64,000 nucleotides of DNA from contig NC_135136.1 in the NCBI RefSeq assembly GCF_051014445.1, positions 23,020,001-23,084,000 of the forward strand. Direction: 5' to 3'. Shown one piece after another: positions 23,333 through 35,500 of the stretch. Every line of letters starts with the position of its first letter. Position 1 is the stretch's first letter. The position numbers and the translations under genes are program-made. The notes below the pieces were generated by a model. The model was not told the origin of the DNA. It ran no database searches and saw only the letters and a list, made by a program, of their open reading frames with translations. Origin of the DNA: Colletes latitarsis. Its lineage: Eukaryota > Arthropoda > Insecta > Hymenoptera > Colletidae.

Positions 23333-25100
23333 ATCAATATTTCAGAGGTTAACACCGGTTAGGTCTGGGTTAGGTCTGGGAAATGCGCGCATCTGGCCTA
23401 TTCTTTCGCCTTCTTCGCATACTTGTTGGCCAGATCCTGGGTTTTTTTCGTGTTTGATCACGTAGTAATGTGGTAACACACTGAAGCAGTCAATAAAACC
23501 TGGTTTCGATCAATATTTTAGAGGATAACACCGGTTAGGTCTGGGTTAGGTCTGGGATTTGCGCGCATCTGGCTTATACTTGCGCCTTTTTCGCAAACTT
23601 GTTGGCCAGATCCTGGGTATTTTCCGTGTTTCAATCACGTAGTAATGTGGTAACACACTGAAGCAGTCAATTAAACCTGGTTTCGACCAATATTTCAGAG
23701 GATAACACCGGTTAGGTCTGGGTTAGGTCTGGGTTATGCCCGCTTCTGGCTCATGATTTTGCCTTCTCCGCATACTTGTTGGCCAGATCTTGGGTTTTTT
23801 TCGTGTTTGAATCACGTAGTAATGTGGTAACACACTGAAGCAGTCAATTAAACCTGGTTTCGATCAATATTTTAGAGGATAACACCGGCTAGGTCTGGGT
23901 TAGGTCTGGGTTATGCCCGCATCCGGCTCATGATTTTGCCTTCATCGCATACTTGTTGGCCAGATCCTGGGTTTTTTCCGTGTTTGAATCACGTAGTAAT
24001 GTGGTAACACACTGAAGCAGTCAATTAAACCTGGTTTCGATCAATATTTCAGAGGATAACACCGGTTAGGTCTGGGTTAGATCTGGGAAATGCGCGCATC
24101 TGGCTTATTCTTTCGCCTTCTTCGCATACTTGTTGGCCAGATCCTGGGTTTTTTCCGTGTTTGAATCACGTAGTAATGTGGTAACACACTGAAGCAGTCA
24201 ATTAAACCTGGTTTCGATCAATATTTCAGAGGTTAACACCGGTTAGGTCTGGGTTAGGTCTGGGAAATGCGCGCATCTGGCCTATTCTTTCGCCTTCTTC
24301 GCATACTTGTTGGCCAGATCCTGGGTTTTTTTCGTGTTTGATCACGTAGTAATGTGGTAACACACTGAAGCAGTCAATAAAACCTGGTTTCGATCAATAT
24401 TTTAGAGGATAACACCGGTTAGGTCTGGGTTAGGTCTGGGATTTGCGCGCATCTGGCTTATACTTGCGCCTTTTTCGCAAACTTGTTGGCCAGATCCTGG
24501 GTATTTTCCGTGTTTCAATCACGTAGTAATGTGGTAACACACTGAGGCAGTCAATTAAACCTGGTTTCGACCAATATTTCAGAGGATAACACCGGTTAGG
24601 TCTGGGTTAGGTCTGGGTTATGCCCGCTTCTGGCTCATGATTTTGCCTTCTCCGCATACTTGTTGGCCAGATCTTGGGTTTTTTTCGTGTTTGAATCACG
24701 TAGTAATGTGGTAACACACTGAAGCAGTCAATTAAACCTGGTTTCGATCAATATTTTAGAGGATAACACCGGCTAGGTCTGGGTTAGGTCTGGGTTATGC
24801 CCGCATCCGGCTCATGATTTTGCCATCATCGCATACTTGTTGGACAGATCCTGGGTTTTTTCCGTGTTTGAATCACGTAGTAATGTGCTAACACACTGAA
24901 GCAGTCAATTAAACCTGGTTTCGATCAATATTTCAGAGGATAACACCGGTTAGGTCTGGGTTAGATCTGGGAAATGCGCGCATCTGGCTTATTCTTTCGC
25001 CTTCTTCGCATACTTGTTGGCCAGATCCTGGGTTTTTTTCGTGCTTGAATCACGTAGTAATGTGGTAACACACTGAAGCAGTCAATTAAACCTGGTTTCG
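23333..25100 (+). repeat. Five-monomer tandem duplication inside core A (copy 2)
   Basis: Units at 23,333-24,216 and 24,217-25,100, each 884 bp, with the same five-subtype order as at 13,957. The second unit has picked up private changes: TGAGGCAG (24,543), GCCATCATCGC (24,822), TTGGACAG (24,840) and GTGCTAAC (24,886). It ends at the GGCTTGG monomer at 25,101. Confidence 0.85.
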
Positions 25101-26339
25101 ATCAATATTTTAGAGGATAACACCGGCTTGGTCTGGATTAGGTCTGGGTTATGCCCGCATCCGGCTCATGATTTTGCCTTCATCGCATACTTGTTGGCCA
25201 GATCCTGGGTTTTTTTCGTGTTTGAATCACGTAGTAATGTGGTAACACACTGAGGCTGTCAATTAAACCTGGTTTCGATCAATATTTTAGAGGATAACAC
25301 CGGTTAGGTCTGGGTTAGGTCTGGGTTATGCCCGCATCTGGCTCATGATTTTGCCTTCTTCGCATACTTGTTGGCCAGATCCTGGTTTTTTTTCGTGTTT
25401 GAATCACGTAGGAATGTGGTAACACACTGAAGCAGTCAATTAAACCTGGTTTCGATCAATATTTTAGAGGATAACACCGGTTAGGTCGGGGTTAGGTCCG
25501 GGATATGCCCGCATCTGGCTCATGATTTTGCCTTCTTCGCATACTTGTTGGCCAGATCCTGGGTTTTTTTCGTGTTTGAATCACGTAGTAATGTGGTAAC
25601 ACACTGAGGCTGTCAATTAAACCTGGTTTCGATCAATATTTTAGTGGATAACACCGGTTAGGTCTGGGTTAGGTCTGGGTTATGCCCGCATCTGGCTCAT
25701 GATTTTGCCTTCTTCGCATACTTGTTGGCCAGATCCTGGGTTTTTTCCGTGTTTGAATCACGTAGTAATGTGGTAACACACTGAAGCAGTCAATTAAACC
25801 TGGTTTCGATCAATATTTCAGAGGATAACACTGGTTAGGTCTGGGTTAGGTCTGGGAAATGCGCGCATCTGGCTTATACTTTCGCCTTCTTCACATACTT
25901 GTTGGCCAGATCCTGGGTTTTTTTCGTGTTTGAATCACGTAGGAATGTGGTAACACACTGAAGCAGTCAATCAAACCTGGTTTCGATCAATATTTTAGAG
26001 GATAACACCGGTTAGGTCTGGGTTACGTCCGGGATATGCCCACATCTGGCTCATGATTTTGCCTTCTTCACATACTTGTTGGCCAGATCCTGGGTTTTTT
26101 TCGTGTTTGAATCACGTAGGAATGTGGTAACACACTGAAGCAGTCAATTAAACCTGGTTTCGATCAATATTTTAGAGGATAACACCGGTTAGGTCTGGGT
26201 TAGGTCTGGGATATGCGCGCATCTGGCTTATGCTTCCGCCTTTTTCGCAAACTTGTTGGCCAGATCCTGGGTTTTTTCCGTGTTTGAATCACGTAGTAAT
26301 GTTGTACCACACTGAGGCAGTCAATTAAACCTGGTTTCG

Positions 26340-29300
26340 ATCAATATTTTAGAGGATAACACCGGTTAGGTCTGGGTTAGGTCTGGGTTATGCCCGCATC
26401 CGGCTCATGATTTTGCCTTCATCGCATACTTGGTGGCCAGATCCTGGGTTTTTTCCGTGTTTGAATCACGTAGTAATGTGGTAACACACTGAAGCAGTCA
26501 ATTAAACCTGGTTTCGATCAATATTTCAGAGGATAACACCGGTTAGGTCTGGGTTAGGTCTGGGAAATGCGCGCATCTGGCTTATTCTTTCGCCTTCTTC
26601 GCATACTTGTTGGCCAGATCCTGGGTTTTTTTCGTGTTTGAATCACGTAGGAATGTGGTAACACACTGAAGCAGTCAATTAAACCTGGTTTCGATCAATA
26701 TTTTAGAGGATAACACCGGTTAGGTCGGGGTTAGGTCCGGGATATGCCCGCATCTGGCTCATGATTTTGCCTTCTTCGCATACTTGTTGGCCAGATCCTG
26801 GGTTTTTTTCGTGTTTGAATCACGTAGTAATGTGGTAACACACTGAAGCAGTCAATTAAACCTGGTTTCGATCAATATTTCAGAGGATAACACCGGTTAG
26901 GTCTGGGTTAGGTCTGGGTTATGCCCGCTTCTGGCTCATGATTTTGCCTTCTCCGCATACTTGTTGGCCAGATCTTGGGTTTTTTTCGTGTTTGAATCAC
27001 GTAGTAATGTGGTAACACACTGAAGCAGTCAATTAAACCTGGTTTCGATCAATATTTTGGAGGATAACACCGGTTAGGTCTGGGTTAGGTCTGGGTTATG
27101 CCCGCATCCGGCTCATGATTTTGCCTTCATCGCATACTTGTTGGCCAGATCCTGGGTTTTTTCCGTGTTTGAATCACGTAGTAATGTGGTAACACACTGA
27201 GGCTGTCAATTAAACCTGGTTTCGATCAATATTTTAGAGGATAACACCGGTTAGGTCTGGGTTAGGTCTGGGTTATGCCCGCATCTGGCTCATGATTTTA
27301 CCTTCATCGCATACTTGTTGGCCAGATCCTGGGTTTTTTCCGTGTTTGAATCACGTAGTAATGTGGTAACACACTGAAGCAGTCAATTAAACCTGGTTTC
27401 GATCAATATTTCAGAGGTTAACACCGGTTAGGTCTGGGTTAGGTCTAGGAAATGCGCGCATCTGGCCTATTCTTTCGCCTTCTTCGCATACTTGTTGGCC
27501 AGATCCTGGGTTTTTTTCGTGTTTGAACACGTAGTAATGTGGTAACACACTGAAGCAGTCAATAAAACCTGGTTTCGATCAATATTTTAGAGGATAACAC
27601 CGGTTAGGTCTGGGTTAGGTCTGGGATTTGCGCGCATCTGGCTTATACTTGCGCCTTTTTCGCAAACTTGTTGGCCAGATCCTGGGTATTTTCCGTGTTT
27701 CAATCACGTAGTAATGTGGTAACACACTGAAGCAGTCAATTAAACCTGGTTTCGACCAATATTTCAGAGGATAACACCGGTTAGGTCTGGGTTAGGTCTG
27801 GGTTATGCCCGCTTCTGGCTCATGATTTTGCCTTCTCCGCATACTTGTTGGCCAGATCTTGGGTTTTTTTCGTGTTTGAATCACGTAGTAATGTGGTAAC
27901 ACACTGAAGCAGTCAATTAAACCTGGTTTCGATCAATATTTTAGAGGATAACACCGGCTAGGTCTGGGTTAGATATGGGTTATGCCCGCATCCGGCTCAT
28001 GATTTTGCCTTCATCGCATACTTGTTGGCCAGATCCTGGGTTTTTTCCGTGTTTGAATCACGTAGTAATGTGGTAACACACTGAAGCAGTCAATTAAACC
28101 TGGTTTCGATCAATATTTCAGAGGATAACACCGGTTAGGTCTGGGTTAGATCTGGGAAATGCGCGCATCTGGCTTATTCTTTCGCCTTCTTCGCATACTT
28201 GTTGGCCAGATCCTGGGTTTTTTCCGTGTTTGAATCACGTAGTAATGTGGTAACACACTGAAGCAGTCAACTAAACCTGGTTTCGATCAATATTTCAGAG
28301 GTTAACACCGGTTAGGTCTGGATTAGGTCTGGGAAATGCGCGCATCTGGCCTATTCTTTCGCCTTCTTCGCATACTTGTTGGCCAGATCCTGGGTTTTTT
28401 TCGTGTTTGATCACGTAGTAATGTGGTAACACACTGAAGCAGTCAATAAAACCTGGTTTCGATCAATATTTTAGAGGATAACACCGGTTAGGTCTGGGTT
28501 AGGTCTGGGATTTGCGCGCATCTGGCTTATACTTGCGCCTTTTTCGCAAACTTGTTGGCCAGATCCTGGGTATTTTCCGTGTTTCAATCACGTAGTAATG
28601 TGGTAACACACTGAAGCAGTCAATTAAACCTGGTTTCGACCAATATTTCAGAGGATAACACCGGTTAGGTCTGGGTTAGGTCTGGGTTATGCCCGCTTCT
28701 GGCTCATGATTTTGCCTTCTCCGCATACTTGTTGACCAGATCTTGGGTTTTTTTCGTGTTTGAATCACGTAGTAATGTGGTACACACTGAAGCAGTCAAT
28801 TAAACCTGGCTTCGATCAATATTTTAGAGGATAACACCGGCTAGGTCTGGGTTAGGTCTGGGTTATGCCCGCATCCGGCTCATGATTTTGCCTTCATCGC
28901 ATACTTGTTGGCCAGATCCTGGGTTTTTTCCGTGTTTGAATCACGTAGTAATGTGGTAACACACTGAAGCAGTCAATTAAACCTGGTTTCGATCAATATT
29001 TCAGAGGATAACACCGGTTAGGTCTGGGTTAGATCTGGGAAATGCGCGCATCTGGCTTATTCTTTCGCCTTCTTCGCATACTTGTTGGCCAGATCCTGGG
29101 TTTTTTTCGTGTTTGAATCACGTAGTAATGTGGTAACACACTGAAGCAGTCAATTAAACCTGGTTTCGATCAATATTTTAGAGGATAACACCGGCTTGGT
29201 CTGGATTAGGTCTGGGTTATGCCCGCATCCGGCTCATGATTTTGCCTTCATCGCATACTTGTTGGCCAGATCCTGGGTTTTTTTCGTGTTTGAATCACGT

Positions 29301-30407
29301 AGTAATGTGGTAACACACTGAGGCTGTCAATTAAACCTGGTTTCGATCAATATTTTAGAGGATAACACCGGTTAGGTCTGGGTTAGGTCTGGGTTATGCC
29401 CGCATCTGGCTCATGATTTTGCCTTCTTCGCATACTTGTTGGCCAGATCCTGGGTTTTTTTCGTGTTTGAATCACGTAGGAATGTGGTAACACACTGAAG
29501 CAGTCAATTAAACCTGGTTTCGATCAATATTTTAGAGGATAACACCGGTTAGGTCGGGGTTAGGTCCGGGATATGCCCGCATCTGGCTCATGATTTTGCC
29601 TTCTTCGCATACTTGTTGGCCAGATCCTGGGTTTTTTTCGTGTTTGAATCACGTAGTAATGTGGTAACACACTGAGGCTGTCAATTAAACCTGGTTTCGA
29701 TCAATATTTTAGTGGATAACACCGGTTAGGTCTGGGTTAGGTCTGGGTTATGCCCGCATCTGGCTCATGATTTTGCCTTCTTCGCATACTTGTTGGCCAG
29801 ATCCTGGGTTTTTTCCGTGTTTGAATCACGTAGTAATGTGGTAACACACTGAAGCAGTCAATTAAACCTGGTTTCGAACAATATTTCAGAGGATAACACT
29901 GGTTAGGTCTGGGTTAGGTCTGGGAAATGCGCGCATCTGGCTTATACTTTCGCCTTCTTCACATACTTGTTGGCCAGATCCTGGGTTTTTTTCGTGTTTG
30001 AATCACGTAGGAATGTGGTAACACACTGAAGCAGTCAATCAAACCTGGTTTCGATCAATATTTTAGAGGATAACACCGGTTAGGTCTGGGTTACGTCCGG
30101 GATATGCCCACATCTGGCTCATGATTTTGCCTTCTTCACATACTTGTTGGCCAGATCCTGGGTTTTTTTCGTGTTTGAATCACGTAGGAATGTGGTAACA
30201 CACTGAAGCAGTCAATTAAACCTGGTTTCGATCAATATTTTAGAGGATAACACCGGTTAGGTCTGGGTTAGGTCTGGGATATGCGCGCATCTGGCTTATG
30301 CTTTCGCCTTTTTCGCAAACTTGTTGGCCAGATCCTGGGTTTTTTCCGTGTTTGAATCACGTAGTAATGTTGTACCACACTGAGGCAGTCAATTAAACCT
30401 GGTTTCG
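26340..30407 (+). repeat. Partial core A (last 23 monomers)
   Basis: Matches 12,895-16,962 at an offset of 13,445, including copy-1-specific variants such as TTTTACCTTC (13,855 and 27,300), TTTGAACACG (14,081 and 27,526), GATATGGG, CAACTAAACC, TTGACCAG, GTACACACTG (15,335 and 28,780) and GAACAATATT. The jump at 26,340 joins the end of a core A to the middle of another, as expected from an unequal exchange in register with the monomer. It runs straight on into block B. Confidence 0.87.
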
Positions 30408-32531
30408 ATCAATATTTTAGAGGATAACACCGGTTAGGTCTGGGTTAGGTCTGGGTTATGCCCGCATCCGGCTCATGATTTTGCCTTCATCGCATACTTG
30501 TTGGCCAGATCCTGGGTTTTTTCCGTGTTTGAATCACGTAGTAATGTGGTAACACACTGAAGCAGTCAATTAAACCTGGTTTCGATCAATATTTCAGAGG
30601 ATAACACCGGTTAGGTCTGGGTTAGGTCTGGGAAATGCGCGCATCTGGCTTATTCTTTCGCCTTCTTCGCATACTTGTTGGCCAGATACTGGGTTTTTTT
30701 CGTGTTTGAATCACGTAGGAATGTGGTAACACACTGAAGCAGTCAATTAAGCCTGGTTTCGATCAATATTTTAGAGGATAACACCGGTTAGGTCTGGGTT
30801 AGGTCTGGGTTATGCCCGCATCTGGCTCATGATTTTGCCTTCATCGCATACTTGTTGGCCAGATCCTGGGTTTTTTCCGTGTTTGAATCACGTAGTAATG
30901 TGTTAACACACTGAAGCTGTCAATTAAACCTGGTTTCGATCAATATTTTAGAGGATAACACCGGTTAGGTCTGGGTTAGGTCTGGGTTATGCTCGCATCT
31001 GACTCATGATTTTGCCTTCTTCGCATACTTGTTGGCCAGATCCTGGGTATTTTCCGTGTTTGAAACACGTAGTAATGTCGTAATACACTGAAGCAGTCAA
31101 TTAAACCTGGTTTCGATCAATATTTCAGAGGATAACACCGGTTAGGGCTGGGTTAGGTCTGGGAAATGCGCGCATCTGGCTTATACTTTCGCCTTCTTCA
31201 CATACTTGTTGGCCAGATCCTGGGTTTTTTTCGTGTTTGAATCACGTAGGAATGTGGTAACACACTGAAGCAGTCAATTAAACCTGGTTTCGATCAATAT
31301 TTCAGAGGATAACACCGGTTAGGTCTGGGTTAGGTCTGGGAAATGCGCGCATCTGGCTTATTCTTTCGCCTTCTTCGCATACTTGTTGGCCAGATCCTGG
31401 GTTTTTTTCGTGTTTGAATCACGTAGGAATGTGGTAACACACTGAAGCAGTCAATTAAACCTGGTTTCGATCAATATTTTAGAGGATAACACCGGTTAGG
31501 TCTGGGTTAGGTCTGGGTTATGCCCGCTTCTGGCTCATGATTTTGCCTTCTCCGCATACTTGTTGGCCAGATCTTGGGTTTTTTTCGTGTTTGAATCACG
31601 TAGTAATGTGGTAACACACTGAAGCAGTCAATTAAACCTGGTTTCGATCAATATTTTAGAGGATAACACCGGTTAGGTCTGGGTTAGGTCTGGGTTATGC
31701 CCGCATCCGGCTCATGATTTTGCCTTCATCGCATACTTGTTGGCCAGATCCTGGGTTTTTTCCGTGTTTGAATCACGTAGTAATGTGGTAACACACTGAA
31801 GCAGTCAATTAAACCTGGTTTCGATCAATATTTCAGAGGATAACACCGGTTAGGTCTGGGTTAGGTCAGGGAAATGCGCGCATCTGGCTTATTCTTTCGC
31901 CTTCTTCGCATACTTGTTGGCCAGATCCTGGGTTTTTTTCGTGTTTGAATCACGTAGGAATGTGGTAACACACTGAAGCAGTCAATTAAACCTGGTTTCG
32001 ATCAATATTTTAGAGGATAACACCGGTTAGGTCGGGGTTAGGTCCGGGATATGCCCGCATCTGGCTCATGATTTTGCCTTCTTCGCTTACTTGTTGGCCA
32101 GATCCTCGGTTTTTTTCGTGTTTGAATCACGTAGTAAAGTGGTAACACACTGAGGCTGTCAATTAAACCTGGTTTCGATCAATATTTTAGAGGATAACAC
32201 CGGTTAGGTCTGGGTTAGGTCTGGGTTATGCCCGCATCCGGCTCATGATTTTGCCTTCATCGCATACTTGTTGGCCAGATCCTGGGTTTTTTCCGTGTTT
32301 CAATCACGTAGTAATGTGGTAACACACTGAAGCAGTCAATTAAACCTGGTTTCGATCAATATTTCAGAGGATAACACCGGTTAGGTCTGGGTTAGGTCTG
32401 GGAAATGCGCGCATCTGGCTTATTCTTTCGCCTTCTTCGCATACTTGTTGGCCAGATCCTGGGTTTTTTTCGTGTTTGAATCACGTAGGAATGTGGTAAC
32501 ACACTGAAGCAGTCAATTAAACCTGGTTTCG
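30408..32531 (+). repeat. Block B, copy 2 (12 monomers)
   Basis: Repeats 16,963-19,086 at offset 13,445 with every landmark I checked: AGATACTGGG, GTGTTAACAC (30,900), TATGCTCGC, TTAGGGCTGGG (31,142), TCAGGG and CCTCGG (32,103). It separates the partial core A from core A copy 3 just as copy 1 separates the two full cores. Confidence 0.86.
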
Positions 32532-35500
32532 ATCAATATTTTAGAGGATAACACCGGTTAGGTCTGGGTTAGGTCTGGGTTATGCCCGCTTCTGGCTCAT
32601 GATTTTGCCTTCTCCGCATACTTGTTGGCCAGATCTTGGGTTTTTTTCGTGTTTGAATCACGTAGTAATGTGGTAACACACTGAAGCAGTCAATTAAACC
32701 TGGTTTCGATCAATATTTTAGAGGATAACACCGGTTAGGTCTGGGTTAGGTCTGGGTTATGCCCGCATCCGGCTCATGATTTTGCCTTCATCGCATACTT
32801 GTTGGCCAGATCCTGGGTTTTTTCCGTGTTTGAATCACGTAGTAATGTGGTAACACACTGAAGCAGTCAATTAAACCTGGTTTCGATCAATATTTCAGAG
32901 GATAACACCGGTTAGGTCTGGGTTAGGTCTGGGAAATGCGCGCATCTGGCTTATTCTTTCGCCTTCTTCGCATACTTGTTGGCCAGATCCTGGGTTTTTT
33001 TCGTGTTTGAATCACGTAGGAATGTGGTAACACACTGAAGCAGTCAATTAAACCTGGTTTCGATCAATATTTTAGAGGATAACACCGGTTAGGTCGGGGT
33101 TAGGTCCGGGACATGCCCGCATCTGGCTCATGATTTTGCCTTCTTCGCATACTTGTTGGCCAGATCCTGGGTTTTTTTCGTGTTTGAATCACGTAGTAAT
33201 GTGGTAACACACTGAGGCTGTCAATTAAACCTGGTTTCGATCAATATTTTAGAGGATAACACCGGTTAGGTCTGGGTTAGGACTGGGTTATGCCCGCATC
33301 TGGCTCATGATTTTGCCTTCATCGCCTACTTGTTGGCCAGATCCTGGGTTTTTTCCGTGTTTGAATCACGTAGTAGGTGGTAACACACTGAAGCAGTCAA
33401 TTAAACCGGGTTTCGATCAATATTTCAGAGGATAACACCGGTTAGGTCTGGGTTAGGTCTGGGAAATGCGCGCATCTGGCTTATACTTTCGCCTTCTTCA
33501 CATACTTGTTGGCCAGATCCTGGGTTTTTTTCGTGTTTGAATCACGTAGGAATGTGGTAACACACTGAAGCAGTCAATTAAACCTGGTTTCGATCAATAT
33601 TTTAGAGGATAACACCGGTTAGGTCTGGGTTAGGTCCGGAATATGCCCGCATCTGGCTCATGATTTTGCCTTCTTCGCATACTTGTTGGCCAGATCCTGG
33701 GTTTTTTTCGTGTTTGATCACGTAGTAATGTGGTAACACACTGAAGCAGTCAATAAAACCTGGTTTCGATCAATATTTTAGAGGATAACACCGGTTAGGT
33801 CTGGGTTAGGTCTGGGATTTGCGCGCATCTGGCTTATACTTTCGCCTTTTTCGCAAACTTGTTGGCCAGATCCTGGGTATTTTCCGTGTTTCAATCACGT
33901 AGTAATGTGGTAACACACTGAAGCAGTCAATTAAACCTGGTTTCGATCAATATTTCAGAGGATAACACCGGTTAGGTCTGGGTTAGGTCTGGGTTATGCC
34001 CGCTTCTGGCTCATGATTTTGCCTTCTCCGCATGCTTGTTGGCCAGATCTTGGGTTTTTTTCGTGTTTGAATCACGTAGTAATGTGGTAACACACTGAAG
34101 CAGTCAATTAAACCTGGTTTCGATCAATATTTTAGAGGATAACACCGGTTAGGTCTGGGTTAGGTCTAGGTTATGCCCGCATCCGGCTCATGATTTTGCC
34201 TTCATCGCATACTTGTTGGCCAGATCCTGGGTTTTTTCCGCGTTTGAATCACGTAGTGATGTGGTAACACACTGAAGCAGTCAATTAAACCTGGTTTCGA
34301 TCAATATTTCAGAGGATAACACCGGTTAGGTCTGGGTTAGGTCTGGGAAATGCGCGCATCTGGCTTATTCTTTCGCCTTCTTCGCATACTTGTTGGCCAG
34401 ATCCTGGGTTTTTTTCGTGTTTGAATCACGTAGGAATGTGGTAACACACTGAAGCAGTCAATTAAACCTGGTTTCGATCAATATTTTAGAGGATAACACC
34501 GGTTAGGTCGGGGTTAGGTCCGGGATATGCACGCATCTGGCTCATGATTTTGCCTTCTTCGCATACTTGTTGGCCATATCCTGGGTTTTTTTCGTGTTTG
34601 AATCACGTAGTAATGTGGTAACGCACTGAGGCTGTCAATTAAACCTGGTTTCGATCAATATTTTAGAGGATAACACCGGTTAGGTCTGGGTTAGGTCTGG
34701 GTTATGCCCGCATCTGGCTCATGATTTTGCCTTCATCGCATACTTGTTGGCCAGATCCTGGGTTTTTTCCGTGTTTGAATCACGTAGTAATGTGGTAACA
34801 CACTGAAGCAGTCAATTAAACCTGGTTTCGATCAATATTTTAGAGGATAACACCGGTTAGGTCGGGGTCAGGTCCGGGATATGCCCGCATCTGGCTCATG
34901 ATTTCGCCTTCTTCGCATACTTGTTGGCCAGATCCTGGGTTTTTTCCGTGTTTGAATCACGTAGTAATGTGGTAACACACTGAAGCAGTCAATTAAACGT
35001 TGTTTCGATCAATATTTCAGAGGATAACACCGGTTAGGTCTGGGTTAGGTCTGGGAAATGCGCGCATCTGGCTTATACTTTCGCCTTCATCGCATACTTG
35101 TTGGCCAGATCCTGGGTTTTTTCCGTGTTTGAATCACGTAGTAATGTGGTAACACACTGAAGCAGTCAATTAAACGTTGTTTCGATCAATATTTCAGAGG
35201 ATAACACCGGTTAGGTCTGGGTTAGGTCTGGGAAATGCGCGCATCAGGCTTATTCTTTCGCCTTCCTCGCATACTTGTTGGCCAGATCCTGGGTTTTTTT
35301 CGCGTTTGAATCACGTAGGAATGTGGTAACACACTGAAGCAGTCAATTAAACCTAGTTTCGATCAATATTTTAGAGGATAACACCGGCTAGGTCTGGGTT
35401 AGGTCCGGGATACGCCCGCATCTGGCTCATGATTTTGCCTTCTTCGCATACTTGTTGGCCAGATCCTGGGTTTTTTTCGTGTTTGAATCACGTAGTAATG

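Larger units (their letters stand above)
12895..26339 (+). repeat. 13,445-bp higher-order unit, copy 1
   Basis: A 76-monomer unit made of the last 23 monomers of core A, block B and a full core A. It recurs immediately downstream. Seven independent landmarks, such as 13,855/27,300, 14,081/27,526, 15,335/28,780, 19,666/33,111, 19,926/33,371, 21,416/34,861 and 24,821/38,266, all give the same offset of 13,445, so there is no net insertion or loss between copies. I noted no substitution between the copies at any landmark inspected. Confidence 0.88.
19087..26339 (+). repeat. Core A, copy 2 (41 monomers, 7,253 bp)
   Basis: Colinear with copy 1 (offset 9,375-9,377) and with copy 3 (offset 13,445). 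Its private markers are present in copy 3 but not in copy 1: CCATATCCTGGG (21,129), TTCCGCGTTTG (20,791), CGCCTACTTG (19,879), CACTGCAGCAG (22,772), AACGCCGG (22,468) and CTTCCGCC (26,232). Copy 3 therefore descends directly from this copy. Copy 2 ends in register at 26,340, where the sequence jumps back to the middle of the core. Confidence 0.87.
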
